A stretch of 64,000 bases of DNA from positions 3,286,001 through 3,350,000 of the forward strand of contig NZ_DAJPEN010000001.1 of NCBI RefSeq assembly GCF_025993685.1. Reading direction: 5' to 3'. This stretch comes from Bacteroides mediterraneensis. GTDB lineage: Bacteria > Bacteroidota > Bacteroidia > Bacteroidales > Bacteroidaceae. The translations under genes and the position numbers were made by a program. The notes under the pieces were generated by a model. It was not told where the DNA came from, did not search any database, and saw only the letters and a program-made list of their open reading frames with translations. Positions 44,501 through 53,324 of the stretch are shown in pieces. Within the stretch, counting starts at the first letter, position 1; every line of letters begins with the position of its first letter.

Positions 44501-46199
44501 CCGGAACAATCAGGAGATTGCCAGCATAGATGGTTCCTATTTCCCGGCAAAAGAAGAAGGGGATGACCGTCTCAGCGCGGAAATGGCTCTACACCATTTT
44601 CCTCTGGAGATTGCCAATTCCTTTATTCCCGACCAGATGGCTATTTTAAGTGGAGACGTAGACGGAACCATGAAGGTTTCAGGTAGCAGTGCCAGTCCTT
44701 TGATGAACGGACAAATCAACTTGGACAGCGTAAATATCTACATTCCGCAAGCTTCCTTGAATCTTCGTTTTGATGACAGACCGGTGGAAGTGAAAGACAG
44801 CAAACTGACATTCAACCGGTTCAAAATCTTCACCAAAGGGAAAACGCCGTTTACCATTGACGGAAGTGTAGACATGGCAGACCTCAGTCAAATGAAAATG
44901 GACCTGAAAATGGATGCCAACAATTTTGAGCTGCTGAATGCCAAACAGACCAAACGTTCGCTTGTATTCGGGAAATTATACGTAGACTTCCACTCTACCC
45001 TCAAAGGTACTCCGGACAACATGACCATACGTGGCAACATGAATATATTAGGAAGCAGTGACTTTACCTATATATTACAGGATTCTCCTCTTACCGTGGA
45101 AGACAAGCTGGGAGAAACGGTCACATTCATGAATTTTAGTGATACGACCTCTGTCAGCCGGAGAATATTACCAGCCTTGACATTGGGTGGAATCGACATG
45201 CTGATGACTCTCCACATCGATGAAGCCGTGCAATGCCGGGTCTATCTGGATGAGAAAGGAAGCAATTATATGTATTTTGAAGGAGGGGGAGACTTGTCTT
45301 TCCAATACACTCCTGCTGGAAGCATCATTCTAAACGGGAAATACTCTCTTCTGAGCGGAGAGATGAAGTACCAGCTGCCTATCATTCAGCTGAAGACATT
45401 CCACATACAAAGCGGAAGCTACATACAATGGAGTGGGAATGCCATGAATCCGCAACTGAACATCAAAGCTACTGAAAGAGTACGTTCGTCCGTAGCACAA
45501 GAAGGCCAGGCCTCCCGCATGGTCAACTTTGACGTGGGGGTAAATATCACCAACACATTGGAAGATTTGGGATTTACCTTCATCATTGATGCACCGGAAG
45601 ACGGAACCATGCAGAACGAACTGGCTTCCATGTCGGCAGAAGAGAAGAACAAAGTGGCTGTAACCATGCTGGTAACAGGAATGTACCTGACGGAAGGGGG
45701 CACATTAGGTGGCGGCGGCGGAAGCAGCGTAATGAATTCGTTCCTGCAAGACCAGATTTCGAAAGTGGCCGGAAGTGCCCTCAAGACCATCGACGTGAAC
45801 TTCGGCATCGAAACCAACAATGGCGAAGAAACCGGACAATCGAGCACAGATTATAACTTCCAATTCGCCAAACGGTTCTGGAACAACCGTATCCGGGTGG
45901 TCATCGGCGGAAAGGTTTCCACCGGAAACAACGTACAGCAGGATGAGTCTTTCATCGACAATATTTCATTGGAATACCGTCTGGACAATAGTGGAACACG
46001 ATATGTAAAACTTTTCCACGACAAGAACTATGAAAGTATCCTCGACGGAGAAGTCACCGAAACTGGTGTAGGTATCGTATTGCGCAAGAAAGTAAGCAAG
46101 GTAGGTGAATTGTTTATTTTCAGAAAAAAAGAAAAAACACCCGTTGAAGCTGTAAAAAAAGAGGAAGATGAGAATGAAGATGAAAATAAAGATAAATAG
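41583..46199 (+). CDS. tamB: TamB-like translocation and assembly module protein
   Basis: This very large (1538-aa) envelope protein has a single N-terminal membrane anchor (IVLASPFILFILLCILIYIP). It then continues as long beta-structured repeats, like AsmA/TamB proteins that span the periplasm and are implicated in lipid transport and outer-membrane protein assembly. The C-terminal DUF490/TamB domain is visible (GGDLSFQYTPAGSIILNGKY, NPQLNIKATERV, FEQ-like barrel-facing end). It overlaps by 32 bp the next gene, which encodes the outer-membrane Omp85 partner, so the two are probably translationally coupled. Identification rests on domain order and the pairing. Confidence 0.93.
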   Translation: MKKYIKWGGIVLASPFILFILLCILIYIPPVQNFIVDKATAYASQATGMQIHIQRISLSFPLDLVVHETTVKDQKDTLLDVEELTVKIQLLPLLKKQIEVDGVGLKNASVNTSNLIEGISLKGKLGEFFLKSHGVDLTPETAVLNELTLKNADLKMCLADTTAQDTTRSAPIFWKFKLEKIDLHNVGFQMDMPLDTMNFGIVVKNASLRDGLVDLHKEAYSANELKLLNGRVFYNSGNSAPLEKGLDPSHIMLSEVNLQLDSLYYQGNNIRALLHQFELKERSGLEITSSEGKLQADDKAIRVPGLQIKTPNSFITFNATADWSVTEQNQDGVLEGQLMAEIGKTDLFKLIPDMPKEFIQSFPSAPLQIRMDINGTLQDLKLATCQMKIADCFRMEANGTIKHVLDSISREGVINLNTNFYRMNFLESLTGGMLIPSGTQLQGKAQMKGNDLQAETRLNHKEGYVELDGKYNLLTEAYQADLNIDQLNLHNFMPMDSLFELSAQAHVKGKGFDFFSPRTWLKVDAALSHLQYASHTLSGVQLQAGLKNSQANMTLNIKDNVMQISSQLDASLHPSRVKADGLIQIANLDWYGMGIVKTPFKTSSNIDLHLNTNMKKRHGIQVSVKDIRLITEKQTYKTKDLHMGFTTARDSIHSFVNAGDLTFLFRSKGGIDELGNQFTRLTQALDMQWKKRHIDQTALKELLPNAQLRILAGKDNPISNMLAIRKINFDRMNVNVQTSPEEGLNAAMNLYGLRTDSLAFDTIYFNASQQPEKILLSSGIIANDKPFQEAFDITLNGDVEADKINATIEYLNGKKECGVNIGMTAGLQKKGISLHINPFDPTLVYRKFTVNSDNYIYLRDDGRILADLSIHDEMHTGISLYSTPDSTAQQDLTLTLSQINIGEFKRVIPYMPDISGIINAEAHYVQKDGTDMISLENSVDQLAYNGIALGDWTLSAVYLPKQSGEQSINGFITRNNQEIASIDGSYFPAKEEGDDRLSAEMALHHFPLEIANSFIPDQMAILSGDVDGTMKVSGSSASPLMNGQINLDSVNIYIPQASLNLRFDDRPVEVKDSKLTFNRFKIFTKGKTPFTIDGSVDMADLSQMKMDLKMDANNFELLNAKQTKRSLVFGKLYVDFHSTLKGTPDNMTIRGNMNILGSSDFTYILQDSPLTVEDKLGETVTFMNFSDTTSVSRRILPALTLGGIDMLMTLHIDEAVQCRVYLDEKGSNYMYFEGGGDLSFQYTPAGSIILNGKYSLLSGEMKYQLPIIQLKTFHIQSGSYIQWSGNAMNPQLNIKATERVRSSVAQEGQASRMVNFDVGVNITNTLEDLGFTFIIDAPEDGTMQNELASMSAEEKNKVAVTMLVTGMYLTEGGTLGGGGGSSVMNSFLQDQISKVAGSALKTIDVNFGIETNNGEETGQSSTDYNFQFAKRFWNNRIRVVIGGKVSTGNNVQQDESFIDNISLEYRLDNSGTRYVKLFHDKNYESILDGEVTETGVGIVLRKKVSKVGELFIFRKKEKTPVEAVKKEEDENEDENKDK

Positions 46200-48507
46200 C
46201 CGTTTCCTGACAGGGCTTCTGCTGCTTGTAATGATGGCGGCATGCTCTACGACCAAACATCTCCCTGAAGATGAGTTGCTTTACATCGGCACCCCTTCTC
46301 CCCAGATTGTCGGATACAACCCGGAAGATGAAGGAGAAGCCACTCTGGAAGAGGTGCAAGGGGCTTTGAACGTAGCACCGAACAACTCATTTTTCGGTAG
46401 CCCCAATCTTCGTATCCCTTTCCCTCTTGGATTGTGGGTGTACAACCGTTTTGAACGTTACGAGAAAGGTATCGGAAAATGGATTTTCAAGAAACTGGCA
46501 GCCGACCCTATTTATGTATCGACGGTCAATCCGGAAACCCGTACCAAGATTGCCAGCAATTTGCTGCGTGAAAACGGTTTCTTCCAAGGAAACGTAACGG
46601 TAAAAGTAGATACGGCCAAAAATCCCAAGAAGGCAAAACTACTGTATACCATTTATACGGGACAACGTTATAAACTGGATTCCATAAGTTATGTTGGGTT
46701 CTCAGGAAAAGCCGACACATTGATTCAGAAATTCTATGAAGAACGATTGCTCAAAAAAGAGGATGATTTCTCGGTCAACAAGCTGAATGAGGAAAGGAAC
46801 CGCCTGGTGGAATTGTTCCGCAACAACGGATATTACTATTACCGCTCCGACTTTATCTCTTTTTTGGCAGATACCTTAATCCGTCCGGGATATGTGAACT
46901 TAAAAATCGTACAAAAACAGAATATACCGGAAGAAGGACTGCAAACATACTACATCGGAAACACGAAAATTAACCTGATCGGACATAACGGCGAATTGCC
47001 GGAAGATTCATTGAATTTCCACAACTTCACCATCCGCTATGCCGGAAAAAGACCAGGCATACGGTATGGAGTGCTTCGCCGGCGTTTCCTCTACCGTAGC
47101 GGAGAAACGTACTCGCAAATACGTCAGGACTATACACAACAGGCTTTGTCACGACTGGGGGTATTCAAGTTCAATGACTTCAAATATACTCCCCGCCGGG
47201 GGACAGATACGCTGGACATTGATGTCAATGCCATGTTCGACCTGCCTTACGACAGTGAACTGGAACTGAATGTCACCACCAAAAGTACGAAACAGACAGG
47301 GCCCGGAGCAAAGTTCAATCTTTCAAAAAAGAATTTCAAAAGAATGGGAGCGTCATTGAACCTGGAATTGTCAGGATCTTACGAATGGCAGACCAGTTCT
47401 ACGGTGGACGGTGAAAGTTCCGTAATGAATTCATACGAATTAGGAGCGGCGCTGTCACTGAACTTTCCCCGACTGATTCTTCCGTGGATACGAAACCGGG
47501 TAGACCCGTTCCGCTTCCCGTCGGAGACTAATTTCAAAATTTACGCCGAGCAATTGAACCGTGCACGTTATTTCAAGATGTTATCATTCGGAGGAACCGT
47601 GTCCTACAGTTTCCAACCCAAACGCAGCATCAAGCATACGGTCACACCGCTACATCTGGCTTTCAACACTTTACAGAACCGCACAGCCCGTTTCGATTCC
47701 ATTGCAAACGCTAACCCGATGCTGTTCCACAGCTTGGATGACCAGTTTATTCCGTCGTTGACTTATACCGTGACCTACGACAACAGCTACCGGAAAAAGA
47801 AGAGCCAAGTGTGGTGGGAAAACTCATTAACCTCGGCGGGAAATGTCACATCCATGATTTATGCGGCATTCGGTCAAAAGTTCAGCACCAAAGAAAAGAA
47901 ACTGTTGGGAACCCCGTTCGCACAATTCCTGAAATACTCTTCAGAAGTCAGGTTCCTGCACCATATCAGTGAAAAGCAGCAAGTAGCCGCACGCCTCATG
48001 GGAGGAGTCATCTGGGCATACGGAAACAAAACAATTGCACCCTACAGCGAGCAGTTTTATGTAGGAGGAGCCAACAGTATCCGTGCCTTCACGGTCCGAT
48101 CCATTGGTCCCGGAAGGTTCCACCCCACGAACACTGCCAGTTATTCCTATGTGGATGAGACCGGTGATATCAAACTGGAGGCCAATCTGGAATACCGTTT
48201 CCGTATTCTATCGAATTTCATGGGAGGCAACCTGAACGGTGCCACTTTTCTGGATGCCGGTAACGTATGGCTTATGCGGAAAGATGAAGCACGCCCGGAA
48301 GCAGAATTCAGCCTGAACAATTTCTTCGACAGCATCGCACTGGGAACAGGAGTCGGCCTACGCTATGACCTTTCTTTCCTGATTCTTCGCTTGGATTTCG
48401 GAATCGCCCTTCACGTGCCCTATGATACAGGCAAAAGCGGCTATTACAACATTCCCAGATTCAAGGATGGAATGGGAATTCATTTTGCCATAGGATATCC
48501 ATTCTAA
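46168..48507 (+). CDS. BamA/TamA family (Omp85) outer-membrane lipoprotein
   Basis: This 779-aa Omp85 protein has POTRA-type N-terminal domains (about residues 100-370, for example GQRYKLDSISYVGF) and a C-terminal 16-stranded surface-antigen barrel. The barrel contains YVGGANSIRAFTVRSIGPG and ends in the aromatic GYPF, the usual outer-membrane targeting end. The signal peptide ends MMAACST, so it is a lipoprotein, as many Bacteroidota TamA-like proteins are. Three ATGs (46168, 46174, 46180) are in frame and the true start is uncertain by four codons. All of them overlap the end of tamB. Confidence 0.94.
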   Translation: MRMKMKIKINSRFLTGLLLLVMMAACSTTKHLPEDELLYIGTPSPQIVGYNPEDEGEATLEEVQGALNVAPNNSFFGSPNLRIPFPLGLWVYNRFERYEKGIGKWIFKKLAADPIYVSTVNPETRTKIASNLLRENGFFQGNVTVKVDTAKNPKKAKLLYTIYTGQRYKLDSISYVGFSGKADTLIQKFYEERLLKKEDDFSVNKLNEERNRLVELFRNNGYYYYRSDFISFLADTLIRPGYVNLKIVQKQNIPEEGLQTYYIGNTKINLIGHNGELPEDSLNFHNFTIRYAGKRPGIRYGVLRRRFLYRSGETYSQIRQDYTQQALSRLGVFKFNDFKYTPRRGTDTLDIDVNAMFDLPYDSELELNVTTKSTKQTGPGAKFNLSKKNFKRMGASLNLELSGSYEWQTSSTVDGESSVMNSYELGAALSLNFPRLILPWIRNRVDPFRFPSETNFKIYAEQLNRARYFKMLSFGGTVSYSFQPKRSIKHTVTPLHLAFNTLQNRTARFDSIANANPMLFHSLDDQFIPSLTYTVTYDNSYRKKKSQVWWENSLTSAGNVTSMIYAAFGQKFSTKEKKLLGTPFAQFLKYSSEVRFLHHISEKQQVAARLMGGVIWAYGNKTIAPYSEQFYVGGANSIRAFTVRSIGPGRFHPTNTASYSYVDETGDIKLEANLEYRFRILSNFMGGNLNGATFLDAGNVWLMRKDEARPEAEFSLNNFFDSIALGTGVGLRYDLSFLILRLDFGIALHVPYDTGKSGYYNIPRFKDGMGIHFAIGYPF

Positions 48508-48573
48508 TCTCAGGCAATCGAATTGACAAGAAAATTTAATGTAATTACAGACTATGAAATCAAAATAATTGCC

Positions 48574-48581
48574 TACCTTTG
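48574..48581 (+). promoter_or_regulatory. Putative -7 promoter element upstream of the small protein and nuo operon
   Basis: TACCTTTG followed by C matches the Bacteroidota -7 box, 32 bp upstream of the ATG at 48614. No clear -33 TTTG is seen at standard distance. Confidence 0.55.
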
Positions 48582-48613
48582 CAGCGTTTTTTGAAGGTAT
48601 TAAGGTTTGCGGA

Positions 48614-49018
48614 ATGAATAAGTGGAAGATTTTTGCTTTTCTATCAATAATCACTCTTATGACATTATTCATAGGAGCTGACCTTTATACCCTCTATCCA
48701 AACTTCATACAAGAAGAAAGTGCAGTAAAAGAACAGACTGCAAACTGCATCCATTCACATCCGGACTATCCTACTTCAAAAGCAGTAGACCATCTGATTT
48801 CCAACGGGAAAGCACATATTCCACATAAATTCCTGTGCGTTCAAGCGCAAAAGGAGTTTGACGGGAAATTCTTTCTGACAGCTTGCTGTACCAGAGAAAA
48901 TCTGGGGCACAGACCTCCTCTCTACTTATACACATCTTATCAGAAACATTCCAAACATCCTTATACACATTTAAATAGGATCTACTATTTATATACGCTC
49001 GAAAAAATCCTGATTTAA
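48614..49018 (+). CDS. Small membrane-anchored protein of unknown function
   Basis: This 134-aa protein is not recognised. The N-terminus has one hydrophobic segment (IFAFLSIITLMTLFIGADL) that could be an uncleaved anchor or a signal peptide. The rest is polar, with five cysteines in the mature part (CIHSH, FLCVQ, TACCT plus one later region) and several histidines. The ATG at 48614 follows a good -7 box, which supports expression. It sits between the Omp85 gene and nuoA on the same strand, but the 109-bp gap to nuoA and a second possible promoter leave open whether it belongs to the nuo operon. Confidence 0.6.
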   Translation: MNKWKIFAFLSIITLMTLFIGADLYTLYPNFIQEESAVKEQTANCIHSHPDYPTSKAVDHLISNGKAHIPHKFLCVQAQKEFDGKFFLTACCTRENLGHRPPLYLYTSYQKHSKHPYTHLNRIYYLYTLEKILI

Positions 49019-49070
49019 TACTATCTAAGATTCTTCACTGTTCCAGATACACCATTTGAACAAACAGAGG

Positions 49071-49104
49071 TTTGACGTATCAGGGACAGTCACCCCTATT
49101 TATG
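49071..49104 (+). promoter_or_regulatory. Possible promoter of the nuo operon
   Basis: TTTG at 49071-49074 and TATTTATG at 49097-49104 (one mismatch to TAnnTTTG) lie 22 bp apart, ending 23 bp before the preferred nuoA ATG. The match is imperfect. Confidence 0.35.
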
Positions 49105-49127
49105 TATCATCAAAAATTCTTAGATAT

Positions 49128-49478
49128 ATGTTTTTTACATTTATTATTGTAGTTATTCTGACAGCCGTCGTCCTTGTCGCTGCAGCTATGGCCATTGCGA
49201 AGCTACTTGCTCCAAGGTCATTCAATCCCCAGAAGGGAGAGCCCTACGAATGTGGTATCCCTACTCGCGGACAATCATGGGTACAGTTCAGAGCCGGTTA
49301 CTACCTGTTCGCCATCCTGTTCCTGATGTTCGACATTGAAACGGTATTTCTTTTCCCATGGGCAGTGGTGGCAAGTCAGGTAGGAATATATGCACTGGTC
49401 AGTGTAGGATTCTTCTTGGTTGTCTTAATTTTGGGCCTGGCATACGCCTGGCGGAAAGGAGCGCTTGAATGGAAGTAA
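49128..49478 (+). CDS. nuoA: NADH-quinone oxidoreductase-type complex I subunit A
   Basis: This small membrane subunit of complex I is 116 aa with three transmembrane helices. The conserved EPYECGIPTRGQSWVQF loop and FDIETVFLFPWAV segment are intact. The frame stays open upstream to a TTG at 49056, but the ATG at 49128 (MFFTFIIVV) gives the normal family length and places the first helix at the N-terminus. It overlaps nuoB by 10 bp and is the first gene of the operon. Confidence 0.93.
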   Translation: MFFTFIIVVILTAVVLVAAAMAIAKLLAPRSFNPQKGEPYECGIPTRGQSWVQFRAGYYLFAILFLMFDIETVFLFPWAVVASQVGIYALVSVGFFLVVLILGLAYAWRKGALEWK

Positions 49479-50059
49479 AGAAAGCAACCTCCATCCGTTC
49501 TATGAAGTACGAAGACTTCAAGAACAATGATTATTTGGAAGAGATGGTGCGCCGTCTGAACATGGACGGGGCAGGTATCATTTTAGGTACAGTAGACGAA
49601 CTTATCAACTGGGGTAGAAGCAATTCTCTGTGGAGCCTTACCTTCGGAACCAGCTGTTGCGCCATAGAGTTCATGGCCTTGGGAGCAGCCCGCTATGACA
49701 TGGCCCGCTTCGGATTTGAGGTAACCCGTAACTCTCCCCGTCAGGCAGACATGATCATGGTATTGGGAACCATCACCTACAAGATGGCTCCGGTATTAAA
49801 ACGTCTGTACGACCAGATGGCCGAACCGAAATACGTGGTGGCTGTAGGCGGATGTACCATTTCCGGTGGTCCGTTCATCAAATCTTATCACGTAGTAAAC
49901 GGAATTGACAAAATCATCCCGGTAGACGTATATATTCCAGGGTGTCCTCCACGGCCGGAAGCCTTCTTCTACGGAATGATGCAACTCCAGCGTAAAATCA
50001 AAGTGGAACGTTTCTTAGGAGGCGTAAACCGCAAAGAAAAAGAGGAATCAACCAAGTAA
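49469..50059 (+). CDS. nuoB: Complex I subunit B (N2 iron-sulfur cluster)
   Basis: This 196-aa peripheral-arm subunit binds the terminal 4Fe-4S cluster N2 next to the quinone site. The adjacent cysteine pair is in TSCCAIEFMALG, and the other ligands are in VGGCTISGG and YIPGCPPRPEAF, all present. It starts inside the end of nuoA and is followed after 8 bp by nuoCD. Confidence 0.97.
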   Translation: MEVKKATSIRSMKYEDFKNNDYLEEMVRRLNMDGAGIILGTVDELINWGRSNSLWSLTFGTSCCAIEFMALGAARYDMARFGFEVTRNSPRQADMIMVLGTITYKMAPVLKRLYDQMAEPKYVVAVGGCTISGGPFIKSYHVVNGIDKIIPVDVYIPGCPPRPEAFFYGMMQLQRKIKVERFLGGVNRKEKEESTK

Positions 50060-50067
50060 AAAAGAAA

Positions 50068-51693
50068 ATGCAAATGGAAATTGAAAAAATAAAACGCATT
50101 ACTCCTGAAGCAGAAATCAGCCAGGCTGGTGAAACAGTGGTCAAAATACCGGCAGACAAGCTGCATGCCACAGCCAAAGCCTTGCATGACGACAAAGAGG
50201 AGCCCATGGATTTCTTACGTGACATCGTAGGAATGGACTGGGGAGAAGAAGGGCTTGGAGCACTCTATCTTTTGGAGTCTACCCGCACAGGAGCCAGAAT
50301 CATCCTCAAATCTGTAGCAGCCGACCGGGAAAAAGCATTTTTACCTACTGTGAGTGATTTGTGGAAAACGGCACTCATCAAAGAACGTGAAGTGTACGAC
50401 TTTTTCGGTATCGTCTTCCTGAACCATCCGGATATGCGCCGCATCTTCCTGCGTGAAGACTGGAAAGGTTATCCGATGCGCAAGGATTATGACATGAACT
50501 CCAATCCGTTGCAGATGGACAACGAAGAGAACGCCGACCTTACCGACGAATACTTCCTCCACCCGGACGGTACACTCGAAGGACGCAAAAATGTAGTATT
50601 TGGAGAAGATGACTTCGTAGTGAACATCGGTCCTCAGCACCCTTCTACGCACGGTGTATTGCGTATGCGTACCTCACTCGACGGTGAAAACATACGCAAG
50701 ATTGACCCGATTCTGGGCTATATCCACCGAGGTATCGAAAAGATGAACGAAAGCCTGACTTATCCGCAGACACTGGCACTGACCGACCGCCTGGATTACC
50801 TGAGCGCTCATCAGAACCGTCACGCTTTGTGCATGTGTATCGAAAAAGCAGCAGGAATCGAAATTCCGGAGCGTGCCTTGTACATCCGTACCATCATGGA
50901 CGAACTGCAACGTATCGACTCACACCTGCTGTTCTATTCTTGCTTGGTGATGGATATGGGTGGACTGACCCCATTCTTCTATGGCTTCCGTGAACGTGAA
51001 ATGATTCTGGATATCTTTGAAGAAACCACCGGAGGACGTCTGATTCAGAACTATAACATGATTGGTGGCGTACAGGCTGATATTCATCCCACTTTCCAGC
51101 AGAAAGTGAAGGAATTCATCAAGCACCTGCACAGTGTCATCCAGGACTATCACGACATCTTCACTTCCAACGTCATCGCCGACACCCGTCTGAAAGGCGT
51201 GGGAATCCTGTCAAAGGAAGATGCCATCTCACTGGGCTGTACAGGAGGTACCGGACGTGCTTCCGGATGGGCCAACGACGTGCGCAAGCATCATCCTTAT
51301 GCCCTGTATGACAAGGTAGACTTCAAAGAAATCACTTATACAGAAGGAGATTCCTTTGCCCGTTACATGGTACGTATGGACGAAATCATGGAATCTTGCC
51401 ACATCATCGAACAGCTGATTGACAACATTCCAGAAGGCGAATTCCGGGCGAAGACCAAACCTATCATCAAGTTGCCGGAAGGCGTGTTCACTTCCTCAGT
51501 AGAAACCAGCCGTGGAGAGTTCGACGTGGTGCTCGAGAGCCATGGAGACAAGGTGCCTTACCGTCTGCACTATCGTTCCACGGGACTTCCACTGGTCCAT
51601 GCCATGGACACAATCTGCCGCGGAACAAAGATTGCGGACTTAATCGCCATTGGAGGTACACTCGACTTTGTCATTCCCGACATTGACCGATAA
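50068..51693 (+). CDS. nuoCD: Complex I fused subunits C and D
   Basis: This 541-aa fusion has the 30-kDa (NuoC) domain at the N-terminus, with VYDFFGIVFLNHPDMRRI and LREDWKGYPMRKDY. The 49-kDa (NuoD) domain follows from about residue 185 (NIGPQHPSTHGVLRM through DFVIPDIDR). The NuoD part forms the quinone pocket with NuoB; HPSTHG and the conserved tyrosine region LTDRLDYLSAHQN are present. The fusion is the usual form in Bacteroidota and some gammaproteobacteria. A second ATG at 50074 is possible. Confidence 0.97.
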   Translation: MQMEIEKIKRITPEAEISQAGETVVKIPADKLHATAKALHDDKEEPMDFLRDIVGMDWGEEGLGALYLLESTRTGARIILKSVAADREKAFLPTVSDLWKTALIKEREVYDFFGIVFLNHPDMRRIFLREDWKGYPMRKDYDMNSNPLQMDNEENADLTDEYFLHPDGTLEGRKNVVFGEDDFVVNIGPQHPSTHGVLRMRTSLDGENIRKIDPILGYIHRGIEKMNESLTYPQTLALTDRLDYLSAHQNRHALCMCIEKAAGIEIPERALYIRTIMDELQRIDSHLLFYSCLVMDMGGLTPFFYGFREREMILDIFEETTGGRLIQNYNMIGGVQADIHPTFQQKVKEFIKHLHSVIQDYHDIFTSNVIADTRLKGVGILSKEDAISLGCTGGTGRASGWANDVRKHHPYALYDKVDFKEITYTEGDSFARYMVRMDEIMESCHIIEQLIDNIPEGEFRAKTKPIIKLPEGVFTSSVETSRGEFDVVLESHGDKVPYRLHYRSTGLPLVHAMDTICRGTKIADLIAIGGTLDFVIPDIDR

Positions 51694-51750
51694 TCTCCCG
51701 ATGAAACAAGTGGACAATCATCACAGTAAAACTGAAAAATTAAAAGAAAT

Positions 51751-52842
51751 ATGTTTTTAGATTATTATAATTTCAGCCCGCTGCTCATGCAGATTCATGC
51801 CTTTCTGTGCAGTCTGATGCCCGAGTGGCTGGCACTTACCCTTGAAGGCCTCGTGGTCGGCGTGTTCATCCTTGTCATGTACGCCGTACTGGCCATCATC
51901 CTTATCTATATGGAGCGTAAAGTCTGTGCGGCTTTCCAGTGCCGTATCGGTCCGAACCGTGTAGGAGGAAAAGGCGGATTGCTACAGGTTCCGGCCGACG
52001 TATTGAAAATCCTGACCAAGGAAATCATCAGTCTGAAGAACTCCGACCATTTCCTGTACAACCTGGCTCCGTTTCTGGTCATTCTGGCCTCTATCCTTAC
52101 CTTCTCCTGCCTGCCATGGAACAAGGGAGGGGAAATCCTGCACATGAACATCGGTATCTTCTTCGTGCTGGCGGCTTCTTCCATCGGCGTACTGGGTATC
52201 CTGCTGGCCGGATGGAGTAGTAACAGCAAATATACGCTGATTGGTGCCGTACGAAGTGGTGCCATGATTATCAGTTACGAACTTTCCATCGGCCTCAGCG
52301 TATTGACCATGGTAGTTATGAGCGGAGCCATGGACATCCAGACCATCGTAGAAGGACAGGCCAACGGATGGAACATTTTCAAAGGACATATCCCAGCCAT
52401 CATGGCGTTCATCATCTATCTGATTGCCGGTAATGCAGAAGCCAACCGTGGCCCGTTCGACCTGGCCGAAGCGGAACAGGAGCTGACCGCCGGATACCAT
52501 ACGGAATATTCCGGCATGCACTTCGGATTCTTCTATCTGGCCGAATACCTGAACCTGTTCATCACGGCCGGTATCGCCACCACCCTCTTCCTGGGCGGTT
52601 GGATGCCGTTGCACATTGCCGGACTCGACGGCCTGAACCTGGTGATGGACTACATCCCCGGCTTTGTCTGGTTCATGGGCAAGACCTTCCTCATCGTCTT
52701 CTTGCTGATGTGGATTCGCTGGACTTTCCCACGCCTGCGTATTGACCAGGTGCTGACACTGGAATGGAAATACCTGATGCCGCTTTCACTGGTGGTTTTG
52801 TTACTGATGACCGTATGCAAAGTATGCGGCCTGACATTTTGA
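51751..52842 (+). CDS. nuoH: Complex I subunit H
   Basis: This 363-aa membrane subunit connects the quinone-binding arm to the proton-pumping modules. It has about eight transmembrane helices and the conserved cytoplasmic loops ERKVCAAFQCRIGPNRVG and NRGPFDLAEAEQEL (the acidic E-channel region). It is separated from nuoCD by 57 bp and followed after 16 bp by nuoI. Confidence 0.97.
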   Translation: MFLDYYNFSPLLMQIHAFLCSLMPEWLALTLEGLVVGVFILVMYAVLAIILIYMERKVCAAFQCRIGPNRVGGKGGLLQVPADVLKILTKEIISLKNSDHFLYNLAPFLVILASILTFSCLPWNKGGEILHMNIGIFFVLAASSIGVLGILLAGWSSNSKYTLIGAVRSGAMIISYELSIGLSVLTMVVMSGAMDIQTIVEGQANGWNIFKGHIPAIMAFIIYLIAGNAEANRGPFDLAEAEQELTAGYHTEYSGMHFGFFYLAEYLNLFITAGIATTLFLGGWMPLHIAGLDGLNLVMDYIPGFVWFMGKTFLIVFLLMWIRWTFPRLRIDQVLTLEWKYLMPLSLVVLLLMTVCKVCGLTF

Positions 52843-52858
52843 TTAAAAATTTTTGGAT

Positions 52859-53308
52859 ATGAATGAATTGAAAGAATATTTAAAAGGATATGTCGGTGGA
52901 GTAAAGAGCCTGCTGGTAGGTATGCGTACCTCCATGAAAGTGTTCTGCCAGAAGAAAGTGACCGAACAGTATCCGGAGAACCGCCACACGACTCTCCATA
53001 TTCCGGAACGTCACAGAGCCATGCTCGAAATGCCGGTCGATGAGAACGGAAACAACCGTTGCATTGCCTGCGGCCTGTGCCAGATGAACTGTCCGAACGG
53101 AACCATCCGCCTGACTACGGAAATGCGGGAGACTGAAGACGGCAAAAAGAAAAAAGTACTGGTGAAATATGAGTATAACCTGGGTTCGTGCATGTTCTGC
53201 ATGCTGTGCGTCAATGCCTGCCCTCACGATGCCATCCGGTTCACGAACGACTTCGAGAATGCGGTGTTCCAGAAAGAAAAACTCGTAATGACACTGAACA
53301 AGAAATAA
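52859..53308 (+). CDS. nuoI: Complex I subunit I (two 4Fe-4S clusters)
   Basis: This 149-aa ferredoxin-like subunit has two complete 4Fe-4S motifs, CIACGLCQMNCP and CMFCMLCVNACP, which hold clusters N6a and N6b. Because the operon has no NuoEFG, this subunit and NuoB are the visible electron-entry chain. The ATG at 52859 is preferred over an upstream TTG at 52853. Confidence 0.96.
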   Translation: MNELKEYLKGYVGGVKSLLVGMRTSMKVFCQKKVTEQYPENRHTTLHIPERHRAMLEMPVDENGNNRCIACGLCQMNCPNGTIRLTTEMRETEDGKKKKVLVKYEYNLGSCMFCMLCVNACPHDAIRFTNDFENAVFQKEKLVMTLNKK

Positions 53309-53324
53309 ATAAAACGAAACGGAT

